This document shows, in pieces, positions 8,362 through 16,970 of a DNA stretch of 64,000 nucleotides. The translations under genes and the position numbers were made by a program. The DNA lies in assembly GCF_003363015.1 (NCBI RefSeq), contig NZ_QRAP01000009.1:1-64000 (forward strand). The letters are read 5' to 3'. Positions within the stretch are counted from its first letter, which is position 1. Each line of letters begins with the position of its first letter. The notes beneath the pieces were generated by a model, which was not told where the DNA came from, made no database searches, and saw only the letters and a program-made list of their open reading frames with translations. Origin of the DNA: Enterobacillus tribolii (GTDB lineage Bacteria; Pseudomonadota; Gammaproteobacteria; Enterobacterales; Enterobacteriaceae).

Positions 8362-9156
8362 TTACAAATGCCGGCTGAATCCGCCGGAAACATCCAGCGT
8401 CGCCCCGGTCGTGAACGAGGCCAGCGGAGAAGCCAGGAACAGCAGCGCCTGCGCGGCTTCCTCCGGCTTGCCCAGCCGCCCCATGGGAATGCCGCGCTTT
8501 TGGGCGATCCCCGCGATCCACGTTTCCCAGCTCTGACTGCGATCGTCGCGCTGTTCAAAGCGCCGGCGCCATTGTCCTGATTCCACCATGCCAAGCAGGA
8601 TCGAATTCACCCGAATCCCCTGCTCCACCAGCGTCTTAGATAAATTGAGCGTCATATTGAGCAACGCCGCGCGCGCGGCGGAGGTGGCGATCATGTGCTC
8701 CTCCGGCTGCAACGCCAGCAGCGAGTTCACGCAGGTCACCGATCCGCGATCGGAGCGGCGCAACTGCGGCAAAAAAGCGTTCAGCGGATTGAGCACGCCG
8801 AACAGCTTGAGCTGCGCCTCATGCAGCCAGGCGCTGTCGGGCGTCTGCTCCAGCGTGGCGACGTAACCCTGCCCGGCGTTGTTGATCAACATGTCCGCCG
8901 GTCCCAGCTCGCGTTCTACCCGTCCGGCAAAATCCTGCACTTCCTGAGCGTTCAGGACGTCACAGCGGCAGGCGAAAACAGCGGCGGCGGGAAACTCGGC
9001 GCGCAGCGTTTCCGCCGCCGCGCTCAGGCGTTCCGTATCCCGGCCGCAAAAGGCGACCTTCGCCCCTTCGGCCAGCAACAGGCGCAGCGTGGCAAACCCG
9101 ATACCGGATGATCCGCCGGTGACCACTGCCACCCGTCCTTCTATCTGGTAATTCAT
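8362..9156 (-). CDS. Short-chain dehydrogenase-like protein lacking the catalytic tetrad
   Basis: The 264-residue classical SDR fold has the cofactor motif TGGSSGIG (residues 13-20) and the structural NNAG motif (92-95). The family catalytic set Asn-Ser-Tyr-Lys reads Lys117-Ser145-Thr158-Arg162: the Y-x3-K motif is TSAAR and the Asn position is Lys. The C-terminal FTTGATLDVSGGF motif is normal. The start codon overlaps the stop of the upstream hydrolase gene (ATGA, 9153-9156), showing translational coupling. Oxidoreductase activity by the usual mechanism is doubtful. It may bind nucleotide or act by another mechanism. Confidence 0.82.
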   Translation of the reverse strand: MNYQIEGRVAVVTGGSSGIGFATLRLLLAEGAKVAFCGRDTERLSAAAETLRAEFPAAAVFACRCDVLNAQEVQDFAGRVERELGPADMLINNAGQGYVATLEQTPDSAWLHEAQLKLFGVLNPLNAFLPQLRRSDRGSVTCVNSLLALQPEEHMIATSAARAALLNMTLNLSKTLVEQGIRVNSILLGMVESGQWRRRFEQRDDRSQSWETWIAGIAQKRGIPMGRLGKPEEAAQALLFLASPLASFTTGATLDVSGGFSRHL

Positions 9157-9962
9157 GACACTTCTCCCGCAGAGCGCCGCACGAAATCGCGCAGCAGCCG
9201 GTTAAATTGCGCCGGGGCATCGAGATAACTGGCATGCCCGGCAGCCGGCAACAGATGCAGCGCCGCCCCGGTGCGCTGCGCCAGCGCGGCGGCGTCCTGC
9301 GGCGGCGTGATACCGTCCTGCTCGCCGCACCACACCGCCAACGGGCCGCGGTAGCCTGGCAGATAAGACGCCAGCGCGTCGTCAGCCAGCATCCGCGCGG
9401 CGGCAAGAAAGCCATCGCGGCGCAGCGCCCGCATGCCTTCCCGCACCGTGGCGATATCCGCGTCGTCCGCGCCGGGGCGCAGCAACTGCGCCGCACGCCG
9501 CTGCGCGTAGTCTTGTAAATCCTCCGCCTGCGCGCGGCGGACGTTAAAAACCTGTTCGCGCCGTAACGCGTCGGCCGTGCCGTACCCCTGCGCCGGATCG
9601 GCAAGAATCAGCCCCGCCACGCGCTCAGGGTGACGGGCGGCAAACGCTGCGGCCATCATCGCCCCCAGCGAATGGCCGAGCAGCAGCACCCGCGTCAGTT
9701 GCAGCGCGTCCAGCCACTGCGCCAGCACGGCGGCATAATCCGCGGCGCGCGGCCGGGCTGGCGTCAGCGTCGTACTCTCGCCGTAGCCCGGCGCGTCCCA
9801 GGCCCACAGGCGGCACGCCGCACACAGTTCGCCGTCGGCGAACTGCTTGTGCCAGGAGGCCGCGCGCGAGCTGATGCCGTGCAGCAGCACGACGTCCGCG
9901 CCCTGCCCGGCCCGGCGATAGCTCAGGGTGCCGCCGTTAAGCGTCAGGGTCATTTCCTTCAT
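9153..9962 (-). CDS. Alpha/beta-fold hydrolase, probable meta-cleavage-product hydrolase
   Basis: The 269-residue alpha/beta hydrolase has the nucleophile elbow GHSLG (Ser98), the acid Asp216 (GEQDGITPP) and the base His243 (AAGHASYL), with an oxyanion HGI motif at ~28. This is the layout of BphD/MhpC-type C-C hydrolases that act on ring-cleavage products, and an extradiol dioxygenase is encoded in the same operon. The ATG shares one base with the stop of the cupin gene upstream (TGATG), and its stop overlaps the next SDR. An ester or lactone hydrolase role is the main alternative. Confidence 0.85.
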   Translation of the reverse strand: MKEMTLTLNGGTLSYRRAGQGADVVLLHGISSRAASWHKQFADGELCAACRLWAWDAPGYGESTTLTPARPRAADYAAVLAQWLDALQLTRVLLLGHSLGAMMAAAFAARHPERVAGLILADPAQGYGTADALRREQVFNVRRAQAEDLQDYAQRRAAQLLRPGADDADIATVREGMRALRRDGFLAAARMLADDALASYLPGYRGPLAVWCGEQDGITPPQDAAALAQRTGAALHLLPAAGHASYLDAPAQFNRLLRDFVRRSAGEVS

Positions 9963-10492
9963 CAGTTACGCTTCACCTGAGACAGCGGATGATCGGCCGG
10001 ATAGGTCGGCGTCACCGGCTTCGGGTTGCCAATCATCACCAGCATCAGCGCCTCTTCCTCACCGTGATTGAACAGCCCGCGATACACGCCTTTCGGCACG
10101 GAAATCAGGTCGCGCTCGCGCAGGGTGGTCTGGTATTCCTCTTCGCCGTCGCGGATAAACAGCGTGATGGTGCCGCGCAGCATGAAGAACACCTCTTCGG
10201 CGTCGATATGCAGGTGCAGCGGCCCTTCGCACTTCGCCGGCAGCACCATGGTGGAGAAGGTGAAATGCTCGGCGGGCACGGTGTTGCTGTCGCTTGCCAC
10301 GCCGGTGGCGCCGGTGCCGATGTAACGCATCTGGGCACGGCGGTATTTGGGGTCGAAATCCGCCTGAAACTTCAGGGCGTTCCAGTCATATTTGCGGCCT
10401 TCGAAACGGGCGACGCGTGACTCCACCCACTCTTGCAGCGTTTTGTCCTGCGGTTTAACCGCTTCCGGTTTCAGTTCGGTAATCTCTGACAT
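9962..10492 (-). CDS. Cupin-domain protein
   Basis: This 176-residue protein has a single cupin barrel at about residues 70-160. Motif 1 is intact (GPLHLHIDAEEVFFMLRG: two His and a Glu for metal binding). Motif 2 reads PKGVYRGLFN, where the usual metal-ligand His is Arg. It may therefore bind metal with three ligands or none. It is translationally coupled to the hydrolase gene. Cupins in aromatic pathways may be dioxygenases, isomerases or small-molecule sensors; which applies here is unknown. Confidence 0.8.
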   Translation of the reverse strand: MSEITELKPEAVKPQDKTLQEWVESRVARFEGRKYDWNALKFQADFDPKYRRAQMRYIGTGATGVASDSNTVPAEHFTFSTMVLPAKCEGPLHLHIDAEEVFFMLRGTITLFIRDGEEEYQTTLRERDLISVPKGVYRGLFNHGEEEALMLVMIGNPKPVTPTYPADHPLSQVKRN

Positions 10493-10508
10493 GGTGATCC
10501 TCCGGTTA

Positions 10509-11780
10509 TCAGTAATGTTTCAGTAATGGCAGCAGCATCAGGCACCCCACGGCGGCAACGGCGGTCAGGAACATCAGGCCGGTATCCATGTCGTGGAAGG
10601 TGGCGATCAGCACGCCCATTACCACCGGCGCCAGCGCGCCGGCAAAGTTACCCAGTCCGTTGAAAATGCCCCCCGCGGTGGCGCTCACCTGGCGGGACGT
10701 CGCTTTCGCCAACAGGGCAAAGATATTGGGCGCGCCCGCGCCCCACATGAAAGTGCTGAAGGCCATCGCGGCGATCACGGCATAGGTATTGCTCAGGTGC
10801 AGCACCATCAGCAGCCCGGCCCCGGCGCCCAGCATGGAAATGAAGCAGCTCAGCGCGCGCCGGTTTACCCGATCGGAAAACCAGGCGCCGATCACCTCGC
10901 CCAGCAGCATGGCGATAAACGGCAACGAAGAGAGATAGCTGGCGTGTTCCAGATGAATTCCTTTTCCGTCAATCAGGTAGCTGGGCAGCCAGCCATTCAT
11001 GCCCCACAGGTAGGTCAGGAAAGTGATATTGAACAGGCAGATCAGCCAGAAATGCGGCTGCCGCAACAGCTGACGGCGCTCCTCCCGGCGTTCCCCGGCC
11101 TGCCCCTGCGCCGTGCGGGCAACGGCGCGCGGCGGCTCGGCGACGTGCCGCAGGCCGAGCCACACCCACAGGATCACCGGCAGCGTCAGCGCGGCCATCA
11201 CGAAGAAGGTCGCCTGCCAGCCGGCATGATTGAGGATATACAGCGTGACGGGAAAACCGACGGCGGCGCCGATCGGCGTTCCCAGCAGCCACAGCATGGT
11301 GGCGCGCGCCTGCAGGCGTTGCGGAAACGCATGGCGGACGATGGAAAACGCCAGCGGGAACAGCGGCCCCTCCGCAATGCCGAGCAGGATGCGCAGCGTC
11401 ATCATGCCGCTGTAAGAGTGGGTAAACCCCATCATGATCATCAGCACGCACCAGACGCACATCATGCCCAGCAGCAGTTTCTTCGGCGAAATGCGGTCAC
11501 CGATGCCGCTCAGCAGCGTTGATGACAGCCCGTAAGAGAGCAGAAACGCCGTCATCAGCAGCCCCAGGCGGGTAGGGTCGAAATCGATGCCCAGCGCGCG
11601 CTGGAATCCGGTGTCGGAGAACAGCGCCGCGATGCTGATTTTGTCGAAAAACGCCAGCAGGACGCAGGCGAACAGCGCCATCGGCACGCTCCAGCGCACC
11701 GGCTGCGCCGTTTCCTTTTCAGCTTCAGCGCGTGCGTTTGGCGTCACCGCGCAGCCGTCTATCTCATGTGCGGTAGTCAT
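10509..11780 (-). CDS. MFS transporter, anion:cation symporter-type, probable uptake of the pathway substrate
   Basis: The 423-residue protein has about 12 hydrophobic segments and a central cytosolic loop. A typical loop 2-3 MFS motif (GDRISPKKLLLG) and a loop 8-9 counterpart (WFSDRVNRRALS) are present. The start at 11780 is preferred over an ATG at 11813 because GGGAGGAAAG precedes it directly; the upstream ATG would overlap the reductase gene by 4 nt. It resembles the ACS/aromatic-acid transporter group. Location in the operon points to import of the growth substrate, probably a carboxylated compound (inference). Confidence 0.85.
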   Translation of the reverse strand: MTTAHEIDGCAVTPNARAEAEKETAQPVRWSVPMALFACVLLAFFDKISIAALFSDTGFQRALGIDFDPTRLGLLMTAFLLSYGLSSTLLSGIGDRISPKKLLLGMMCVWCVLMIMMGFTHSYSGMMTLRILLGIAEGPLFPLAFSIVRHAFPQRLQARATMLWLLGTPIGAAVGFPVTLYILNHAGWQATFFVMAALTLPVILWVWLGLRHVAEPPRAVARTAQGQAGERREERRQLLRQPHFWLICLFNITFLTYLWGMNGWLPSYLIDGKGIHLEHASYLSSLPFIAMLLGEVIGAWFSDRVNRRALSCFISMLGAGAGLLMVLHLSNTYAVIAAMAFSTFMWGAGAPNIFALLAKATSRQVSATAGGIFNGLGNFAGALAPVVMGVLIATFHDMDTGLMFLTAVAAVGCLMLLPLLKHY

Positions 11781-11809
11781 GGTCTTTCCTCCCGTATCAG
11801 AGAAGCCGC

Positions 11810-13009
11810 TCATTTCAGCGACATCAGGGAAAAGGCCGGATCGGCCAGCTGCGCAGGATCTAATTCCCGGTCCGCGCTTTGCCAGCGTTTAGCCAGTTTC
11901 ACGGTGCGTGCGTCATTCACGCTGACCAGTTGCGTCAGCCTGTTGCGCGCATTCAGGGAGAAATAGAGCGCGCCTTGCGGCTGTTCGCGCACGCAGGTTT
12001 GCGTACCCGCGCCGGGCAGGCCAAGGATCTGGATATTGCGGCCGTATTGATCCGACCACAGCCAGGCGCCGTCGGTATATTCCGGCGCCTGCGGGTCCAG
12101 CATCGCCGTGGCGGTGGCGATCGCCTGATTCTGCGCGTAGGCCCAGGATTGCAGGCACAGCCCGAGCTGCGGATGCTGCGCCACGTCGCCGACGGCAAAA
12201 ATCGCCGGGTCGCTGGTGCGCCCACGACCATCCACCACGATGCCCTGTTCCACCGCCAGCCCGGCGCGCTGCGCCAGTTCGGTATTCAGCGTGACGCCGA
12301 TTCCGACCACCACGCAGTCGAAGTCCTCTTCCGGCGTTACGTCGCTGCGGATCAGCGCCTGCCCGGCCCCTCCACCGAGCGTGACGTTGCCGCAGCCCGG
12401 ATGCACCGTAACGCCGTGCGCCCGGTGCATCTCCAGCAGCATCTGCGACACCGCAGGATCGACGCTGCGCTGACACAGCCGCGCCTGAGACTCGAACAGG
12501 GTGACGTCCTTGCCCAGCCCGCGCGCCGTGGCGGCAATCTCCAGGCCGATCCACCCCCCACCGACAATCGCTACCTTTTGCCCGGCGGACAGCGCAGCGC
12601 GCAGACGGGTGGCGTCGTCCCAGGTACGCAGGGTATGCACCCGCGGATGCGCCTGCCATTCGCGCCCCGGCAGCCGTGCCTGACCGCCGGTGGCGATCAC
12701 CAGTTGGTCATAGCGCAGGCGTTCGCCGTTGCTGAGCACCACTTCACGCGCCGCGCGGTCGAGGGCTTCGGCGCGCAGCGGGCGACGCCATTCCAGGTTG
12801 AGCGCCGCCAGCGTTTCCGCGCTGAACAAGGCGCTGAACGGCGGCTGTTCCTGTTGCAGCGCTGCCTTGGAGAGCGGCGGACGTTCGTAGAAATCATGAG
12901 GTTCGTCGCCGACCACGATCAGCCGGCCGGCGAAGCCTTTGTCACGCAGGGTTTTGGCGGTCCAGCCGCCGGCCTGCCCGGCGCCGATAATGACGATGGT
13001 GTCGCTCAT
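11810..13009 (-). CDS. FAD-dependent ferredoxin reductase of the Rieske oxygenase system
   Basis: The 399-residue protein starts MSDTIVIIGAGQAGG (FAD-binding GxGxxG). It has a second dinucleotide motif VAIVGGGWIGLEIA for NAD(P)H near residue 147 and the FAVGDVAQHP motif near 270. This is the layout of BphA4/CamA-type oxygenase-coupled reductases. GGAGG precedes the ATG at 13009, which overlaps the stop of the ring-cleavage gene (ATGA). It would pass electrons from NADH to the 104-residue Rieske ferredoxin encoded first in the operon. Confidence 0.88.
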   Translation of the reverse strand: MSDTIVIIGAGQAGGWTAKTLRDKGFAGRLIVVGDEPHDFYERPPLSKAALQQEQPPFSALFSAETLAALNLEWRRPLRAEALDRAAREVVLSNGERLRYDQLVIATGGQARLPGREWQAHPRVHTLRTWDDATRLRAALSAGQKVAIVGGGWIGLEIAATARGLGKDVTLFESQARLCQRSVDPAVSQMLLEMHRAHGVTVHPGCGNVTLGGGAGQALIRSDVTPEEDFDCVVVGIGVTLNTELAQRAGLAVEQGIVVDGRGRTSDPAIFAVGDVAQHPQLGLCLQSWAYAQNQAIATATAMLDPQAPEYTDGAWLWSDQYGRNIQILGLPGAGTQTCVREQPQGALYFSLNARNRLTQLVSVNDARTVKLAKRWQSADRELDPAQLADPAFSLMSLK

Positions 13010-13959
13010 ACCGCCTCCGGCTTGCGTTGCTGACGGCGGGTGTCGGCGTCGATGCCGCCCTCGATCGCCCATTCGGTGAAGGACGTGAGCGAGTGCTCCA
13101 GCTCGCGCGGCTGCCAGTTTTCAGTCAGGTAATCATCATTGGTGTAATACTCGAACGCGCCGCCGGTCGGGCTGTTGACGTACCAGAAATACGCGGAAGA
13201 AATCGGGTGGCGGCCGGGGCCGATGAAGGTGCTCCACTGATGCCGGTTCATGGCGATACCGCCGCCGACCACTTCATGAATGTCGCGCACGGTGAAGGCG
13301 ACGTGGTTCAGCCCGGCGCCGCGTGCAGGCAGCTTGAGCAGGAACAGATTGTGATGGCCGCCGCGCGCCTGGCAGCGCAGGAATACTGCGCGATCGATGT
13401 AGCGATCCGAGACGTGAAAACCAAGCACTTCGCGGTAAAAACGCTCCGTAGCGGCCAGATCGTCGACGAAAAACACCACGTGACCGATGTTGACCGGCTG
13501 GGCGCGCTCATAAACCGGGCTGGGCGTATCCACGCGGCGCACGTCGCCCCACTGATTGATCGGCGGCACCGTCAGGGTGACCGGCACCTGGCGGCTGACC
13601 GCCACACGCAGCGTCATACCATTAGGATCGCGGCACTCCAGCCCCTGTTCTGTTTCGCGAAAGCCGGGCTGATCGCGCAAACGCGGCGCCAGCGCCACCA
13701 GATCGCCGGCGGTCGCCACGCCCCAGGTCATGCGGCGCAGGGTGGAGCCGGCTTCGAAAGGCGGCGGCAACCGGCTGTCCTGCAACGGCGTCACGCTGAT
13801 CCGGGCGCCGCTCAGGGTGGTGAAATCGTGGGTTTGCCCCTGCTTCGCCGCTTGCGGCGTCAGGCCGAAATCCTGCATGAAGCGGGCACACGCCTGCGGG
13901 TCCGTCACGCCGAATTCAAGCTGTTCAATCCCGGTAACGGGAGAAAATTCGCTGCTCAT
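13006..13959 (-). CDS. Type I extradiol ring-cleavage dioxygenase (VOC superfamily)
   Basis: This 317-residue two-domain VOC protein has the 2-His-1-Glu iron site in the C-terminal domain: His160 (NIGHVVFF), His219 (GLNHVAFTV) and Glu270 (GAFEYY). Both domains and the length match bacterial type I extradiol dioxygenases of the BphC/2,3-dihydroxybiphenyl class. The start at 13959 (MSSEFSP) has an AAGAGG-type ribosome site; the frame extends 26 codons further upstream without support. It would open the catechol ring made by the Rieske oxygenase and the SDR. It overlaps the reductase gene by 4 nt. Confidence 0.87.
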   Translation of the reverse strand: MSSEFSPVTGIEQLEFGVTDPQACARFMQDFGLTPQAAKQGQTHDFTTLSGARISVTPLQDSRLPPPFEAGSTLRRMTWGVATAGDLVALAPRLRDQPGFRETEQGLECRDPNGMTLRVAVSRQVPVTLTVPPINQWGDVRRVDTPSPVYERAQPVNIGHVVFFVDDLAATERFYREVLGFHVSDRYIDRAVFLRCQARGGHHNLFLLKLPARGAGLNHVAFTVRDIHEVVGGGIAMNRHQWSTFIGPGRHPISSAYFWYVNSPTGGAFEYYTNDDYLTENWQPRELEHSLTSFTEWAIEGGIDADTRRQQRKPEAV

Positions 13960-14057
13960 AATGGTGCCTCTTGGTGCCTTACGCCGGATTTCAGGCGCAG
14001 GAGTCCCCCTGACGCAATAAAAGCGCCTGGAAAACATGAGTATTTTTACGGCGTCAC

Positions 14058-14846
14058 TCAGTAGAGCGGCGCCCCCAGGAAGCCGGAGATGGTTCCGGCG
14101 GCATCACGCACCTGCTCTTGCAGCCGTTCCCGCCTGGCGGCGGGAATTTCATCCACCGGCACCATGATGCTGACCACCGCGGTGACCTTTTGCTCACGGT
14201 TAAACACCGGATAGACGATGGAGGAGATGCCGTGACGGTAAAAGGATTCGCCGATGACGTAACCACGCGCCCGGTCCTCCTGCACCATGCGCCACAGGCT
14301 CTCTCTGTCGCTCACCGTGCCGCCTGCGGGCAGCGTCGCCTGCGGATAGATGCGTTCAAACTCCGCGCGGTCAACGCCGGTCAGCAGCATGCGTCCGAGC
14401 GAGGTGCTGTGCGCCGGCAGGCGCGTGCCGACGCTGACCTGATTGATGGTGGCCCCGGCGGCGCTGACGCGCGCCACGTAAATCACATCCGCGCCGTCAC
14501 GGATCGCCAGGTGGCTGCTGCACTGGCTGCCGTCGCGCAGTTGCTCGATGACCGGCTGCCCGGCCTGCACCACATCCAGACCGGAGATGTACTCAAACCC
14601 CAGCCGCAGCACGTTGATGCCCAGCGCAAAGGTATTGTTACGCGGATTACGCTGGAGAAAGCCCAGGTGCTCCAGCGTTTGCACCACCCGGTACGCGGTG
14701 GCTTTGGGAATGTCGATCAACCGGTGCAGCTCGGTGAACGACAGCTCGCGGTGCTGACGGCTGAACAGCAGCAGCAGTTGCAACCCCCGTTCCAGACCGG
14801 GAATCAGGTATTTGCAGCCCGCCTCTTCCTCGTCCATGGTGCTCAT
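14058..14846 (-). CDS. IclR-family transcriptional regulator encoded inside the catabolic operon
   Basis: The 262-residue protein has an N-terminal winged HTH at residues ~14-75 (SFTELHRLIDIPKATAYRVV) and an IclR effector-binding domain. Effector-domain signatures include VGTRLPAHSTSLGRMLL and a GYVIGESFYRHGISSIVYPV stretch near 195-215. It lies in the same direction as the pathway genes, between the extradiol dioxygenase and the SDR, so it is probably co-transcribed and autoregulated. The palindrome at 17308-17323 downstream of the operon promoter has the TTTCAT/ATGAAA half-sites common for IclR-family operators. Confidence 0.88.
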   Translation of the reverse strand: MSTMDEEEAGCKYLIPGLERGLQLLLLFSRQHRELSFTELHRLIDIPKATAYRVVQTLEHLGFLQRNPRNNTFALGINVLRLGFEYISGLDVVQAGQPVIEQLRDGSQCSSHLAIRDGADVIYVARVSAAGATINQVSVGTRLPAHSTSLGRMLLTGVDRAEFERIYPQATLPAGGTVSDRESLWRMVQEDRARGYVIGESFYRHGISSIVYPVFNREQKVTAVVSIMVPVDEIPAARRERLQEQVRDAAGTISGFLGAPLY

Positions 14847-14860
14847 CGCGTTCTCTCCGG

Positions 14861-15610
14861 CTAATTAAAGACAAAACCACCGTTGACCGGCAGCAGTTGA
14901 CCGGTGACGAAATCCGCCAGCGGCGACAGCAGGTACAGCACGCTGCCGTCTACATCCTCCGGCTGCTGCGCCCCGCTGAGGGCACGGCCGGTTTCATACA
15001 GCTGATGCCGGGCCTGCGGCACATATTCGGTGGCTTCCACCCGCGTCAGCCCCGGCGCGATGGCGTTGACGCAGATGCCGCGTTCGCCCAGTTCGCGCGC
15101 CATTGAGCGCGTCATGCTGATGATGGCGCCTTTGCTGGCGGTATAGGCCAGCAGGTTCGGCGCGCCCCACAGCGCGGTGTCCGAAGCCACGTTGACGATT
15201 TTGCCGCCGCGCGGCAGCAACGGCACCGCGGCGCGGCTGACCAGCCAGGTGCCGCGCACGTTAACGCGCATCACCCGGTCCCACAGGTCGATGTCGTAAT
15301 CCATCATGTCAACGCCGCCCACGCCGGTCGCCAGCGCCGCGTTGTTGACCAGGCCGTCGATACCGCCGTTCTGGCCGATGAGGGAAAATGCATGTTCGAT
15401 GGACGCGGGATCGGCCAGATCGATGGCGACGGCCTGCGCGTCAATGCCTTGTTCATTCAGCGTCGCGGCGGTTTCCCGCAGCGGCTGCTCCAGGATGTCG
15501 CACAGCACCAGCCTTGCGCCCGCCTTGCCTGCCGCACGGGCGAAGCTCTGCCCCAGCCCGCGCGCGGCCCCGGTGATCACGATGCGCTTGCCCGCCAGCA
15601 GCCCCGTCAC
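14861..15610 (-). CDS. SDR oxidoreductase, probable cis-dihydrodiol dehydrogenase
   Basis: This 249-residue classical SDR has a complete catalytic set: cofactor motif TGAARGLG (~14-21), NNAA motif (~89), catalytic Ser (VNVASDTALW) and the YTASK motif (Tyr/Lys near residues 157-161). The C-terminal LPVNGGFVFN end is typical. The start overlaps the stop of the Rieske oxygenase alpha gene (ATGA, 15607-15610). This coupling fits oxidation of the cis-diol formed by the oxygenase to a catechol. It contrasts with the second SDR of the operon, which lacks these residues. Confidence 0.87.
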   Translation of the reverse strand: MTGLLAGKRIVITGAARGLGQSFARAAGKAGARLVLCDILEQPLRETAATLNEQGIDAQAVAIDLADPASIEHAFSLIGQNGGIDGLVNNAALATGVGGVDMMDYDIDLWDRVMRVNVRGTWLVSRAAVPLLPRGGKIVNVASDTALWGAPNLLAYTASKGAIISMTRSMARELGERGICVNAIAPGLTRVEATEYVPQARHQLYETGRALSGAQQPEDVDGSVLYLLSPLADFVTGQLLPVNGGFVFN

Positions 15611-16644
15611 TGCGCGTTCTCCGTCCTGGCCGCATTAATACGCGCCAGATGCTGTTTGGCCTCTTTTTGCATCATGCGGCGCAGGCGCGACAGGCCGACG
15701 TCGTGCTGATACAGGTATTCATGGTCGCGGGCCTGCGGCGCCAGGTTTTCCAGAACGATGCGATCCTGTTCCAGAACGTCCCAGTGCAGTTGCTCGAGGC
15801 GGTTGCGGTACATAAAGCGCCACATGTCGCGCTGCCAGCCCTGCACCTGACGAATGCGCCAGAAGAAAACGCGGCAGTTATCTTCGTCCTCCGGCACGAC
15901 CATGCCGATGATCCAGAAGTGGCCGCCCGGCCCAAAACGTTGTTTGTACGGGATCGACAACCGCATCCAGCCTGCGCCGGTGTGGCCATATTCCACCCAG
16001 TCAAAGTTCACGCCCATCTGGCTGCTTTTTCTGAACATAAAGCCATGTTCAGTCGCCTCCAGCACCATGTCCGCCTTGCGGTCCCCTTCCGCCATCGAGT
16101 GCGAAGCGGAGTGCAGGTAAGAACCGTGCATCGGGTCCATGACGTTCTCCAGCGCGTACTGGTAATTGCATTTCCAGGCCGCGGTGCAGAGGAAGTTGCT
16201 GTACTGCTCGCTGTCCGCCAGTTCAGGGGGAAATGCCAGCTCAACCGGCGCGTCGTCGGCCAGTACGCCGAAATAGACGAACACCGCGCCGTGCGCCTCC
16301 TGCACCGGATAGGCGCGCAGGCATTTTTGGCCGACCAGCGGGCAACGGTCCACGGCCGGTACGTCACGCACTTCGCCGTCGCCGCCGACCTCTACGCCGT
16401 GATACCAGCAGGCAATGCGGTCACCGAGGTTCCAGCCGAGAGAAAGCCGCGCACCGCGGTGCGGGCAGCGGTCCTCCAGCGCATGAAGGCCCCCGTCGCG
16501 ATCGCGCCACAGGACGATCTGCTCGCCAAGGCGGGTAATGCCGACCGGGTTGCTGCTGACTTCCCAACTGGCCAGCACCGGATACCAGCTGCCGCGCAAC
16601 CCCTGATCGAGATAGCTTTGTACTGAATCAAATTGTGTTGTCAT
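15607..16644 (-). CDS. Rieske non-heme iron oxygenase, catalytic alpha subunit
   Basis: The 345-residue protein has a Rieske [2Fe-2S] site at Cys60-x-His62 and Cys79-x2-His82. The mononuclear iron motif is N167-x2-D170-x2-H173-x4-H178 (NVMDPMHGSYLH). No beta subunit gene is present, so it resembles homotrimeric alpha-only oxygenases (carbazole dioxygenase, phthalate and vanillate types) fed by a separate ferredoxin and reductase. It presumably carries out the first hydroxylation of the pathway. Ring dioxygenation or demethylation are both possible; the downstream diol SDR and extradiol enzyme favour dioxygenation. Confidence 0.9.
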   Translation of the reverse strand: MTTQFDSVQSYLDQGLRGSWYPVLASWEVSSNPVGITRLGEQIVLWRDRDGGLHALEDRCPHRGARLSLGWNLGDRIACWYHGVEVGGDGEVRDVPAVDRCPLVGQKCLRAYPVQEAHGAVFVYFGVLADDAPVELAFPPELADSEQYSNFLCTAAWKCNYQYALENVMDPMHGSYLHSASHSMAEGDRKADMVLEATEHGFMFRKSSQMGVNFDWVEYGHTGAGWMRLSIPYKQRFGPGGHFWIIGMVVPEDEDNCRVFFWRIRQVQGWQRDMWRFMYRNRLEQLHWDVLEQDRIVLENLAPQARDHEYLYQHDVGLSRLRRMMQKEAKQHLARINAARTENAQ

Positions 16645-16657
16645 TTTCCTTCTCCCG

Positions 16658-16966
16658 TCAGTAGCCGTTAATCGTCAGGAACTCGCGGAATGAGCGTTCG
16701 TTCCACGGCGCGCCGCTGCGGTCGTAAACGCGGCGATCGTTGAGCGCGTCCACCAGTTCGGGCAACGTTTCCGCCCCGGCGTCGAACAACGATTCCAGCG
16801 TCGCAATCAGCGTGCTTTCAAAGCCGTCCGGTACGCGGCTGCGGGTTTGCCAGACAACGTTCTGCGACTGACCGGGATGATGAATTTTGCCGTTGCCGCC
16901 TTCCTGCGCCGGGATCAGCGCCTGAGTGTCGGGCAACCAGGGGTTGAAGTCCTGAATCGGATTCAC
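16658..16966 (-). CDS. Small recombinase-like HTH protein in the oxygenase operon
   Basis: This 102-residue protein is encoded between the Rieske ferredoxin and the oxygenase alpha subunit, with 4-nt and 13-nt spacers. Residues ~66-97 (LPELVDALNDRRVYDRSGAP then WNERSFREFL) look like the 'Recombinase' HTH that follows the catalytic domain of large serine recombinases (LN-R-G-x-W-x3-x2-L pattern). No serine-recombinase catalytic domain is present. The N-terminal 60 residues are unlike any domain I recognise. A role as an assembly, specificity or regulatory subunit of the oxygenase is plausible from its fixed position, but unproven. Confidence 0.75.
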   Translation of the reverse strand: MNPIQDFNPWLPDTQALIPAQEGGNGKIHHPGQSQNVVWQTRSRVPDGFESTLIATLESLFDAGAETLPELVDALNDRRVYDRSGAPWNERSFREFLTINGY

Positions 16967-16970
16967 GGGT

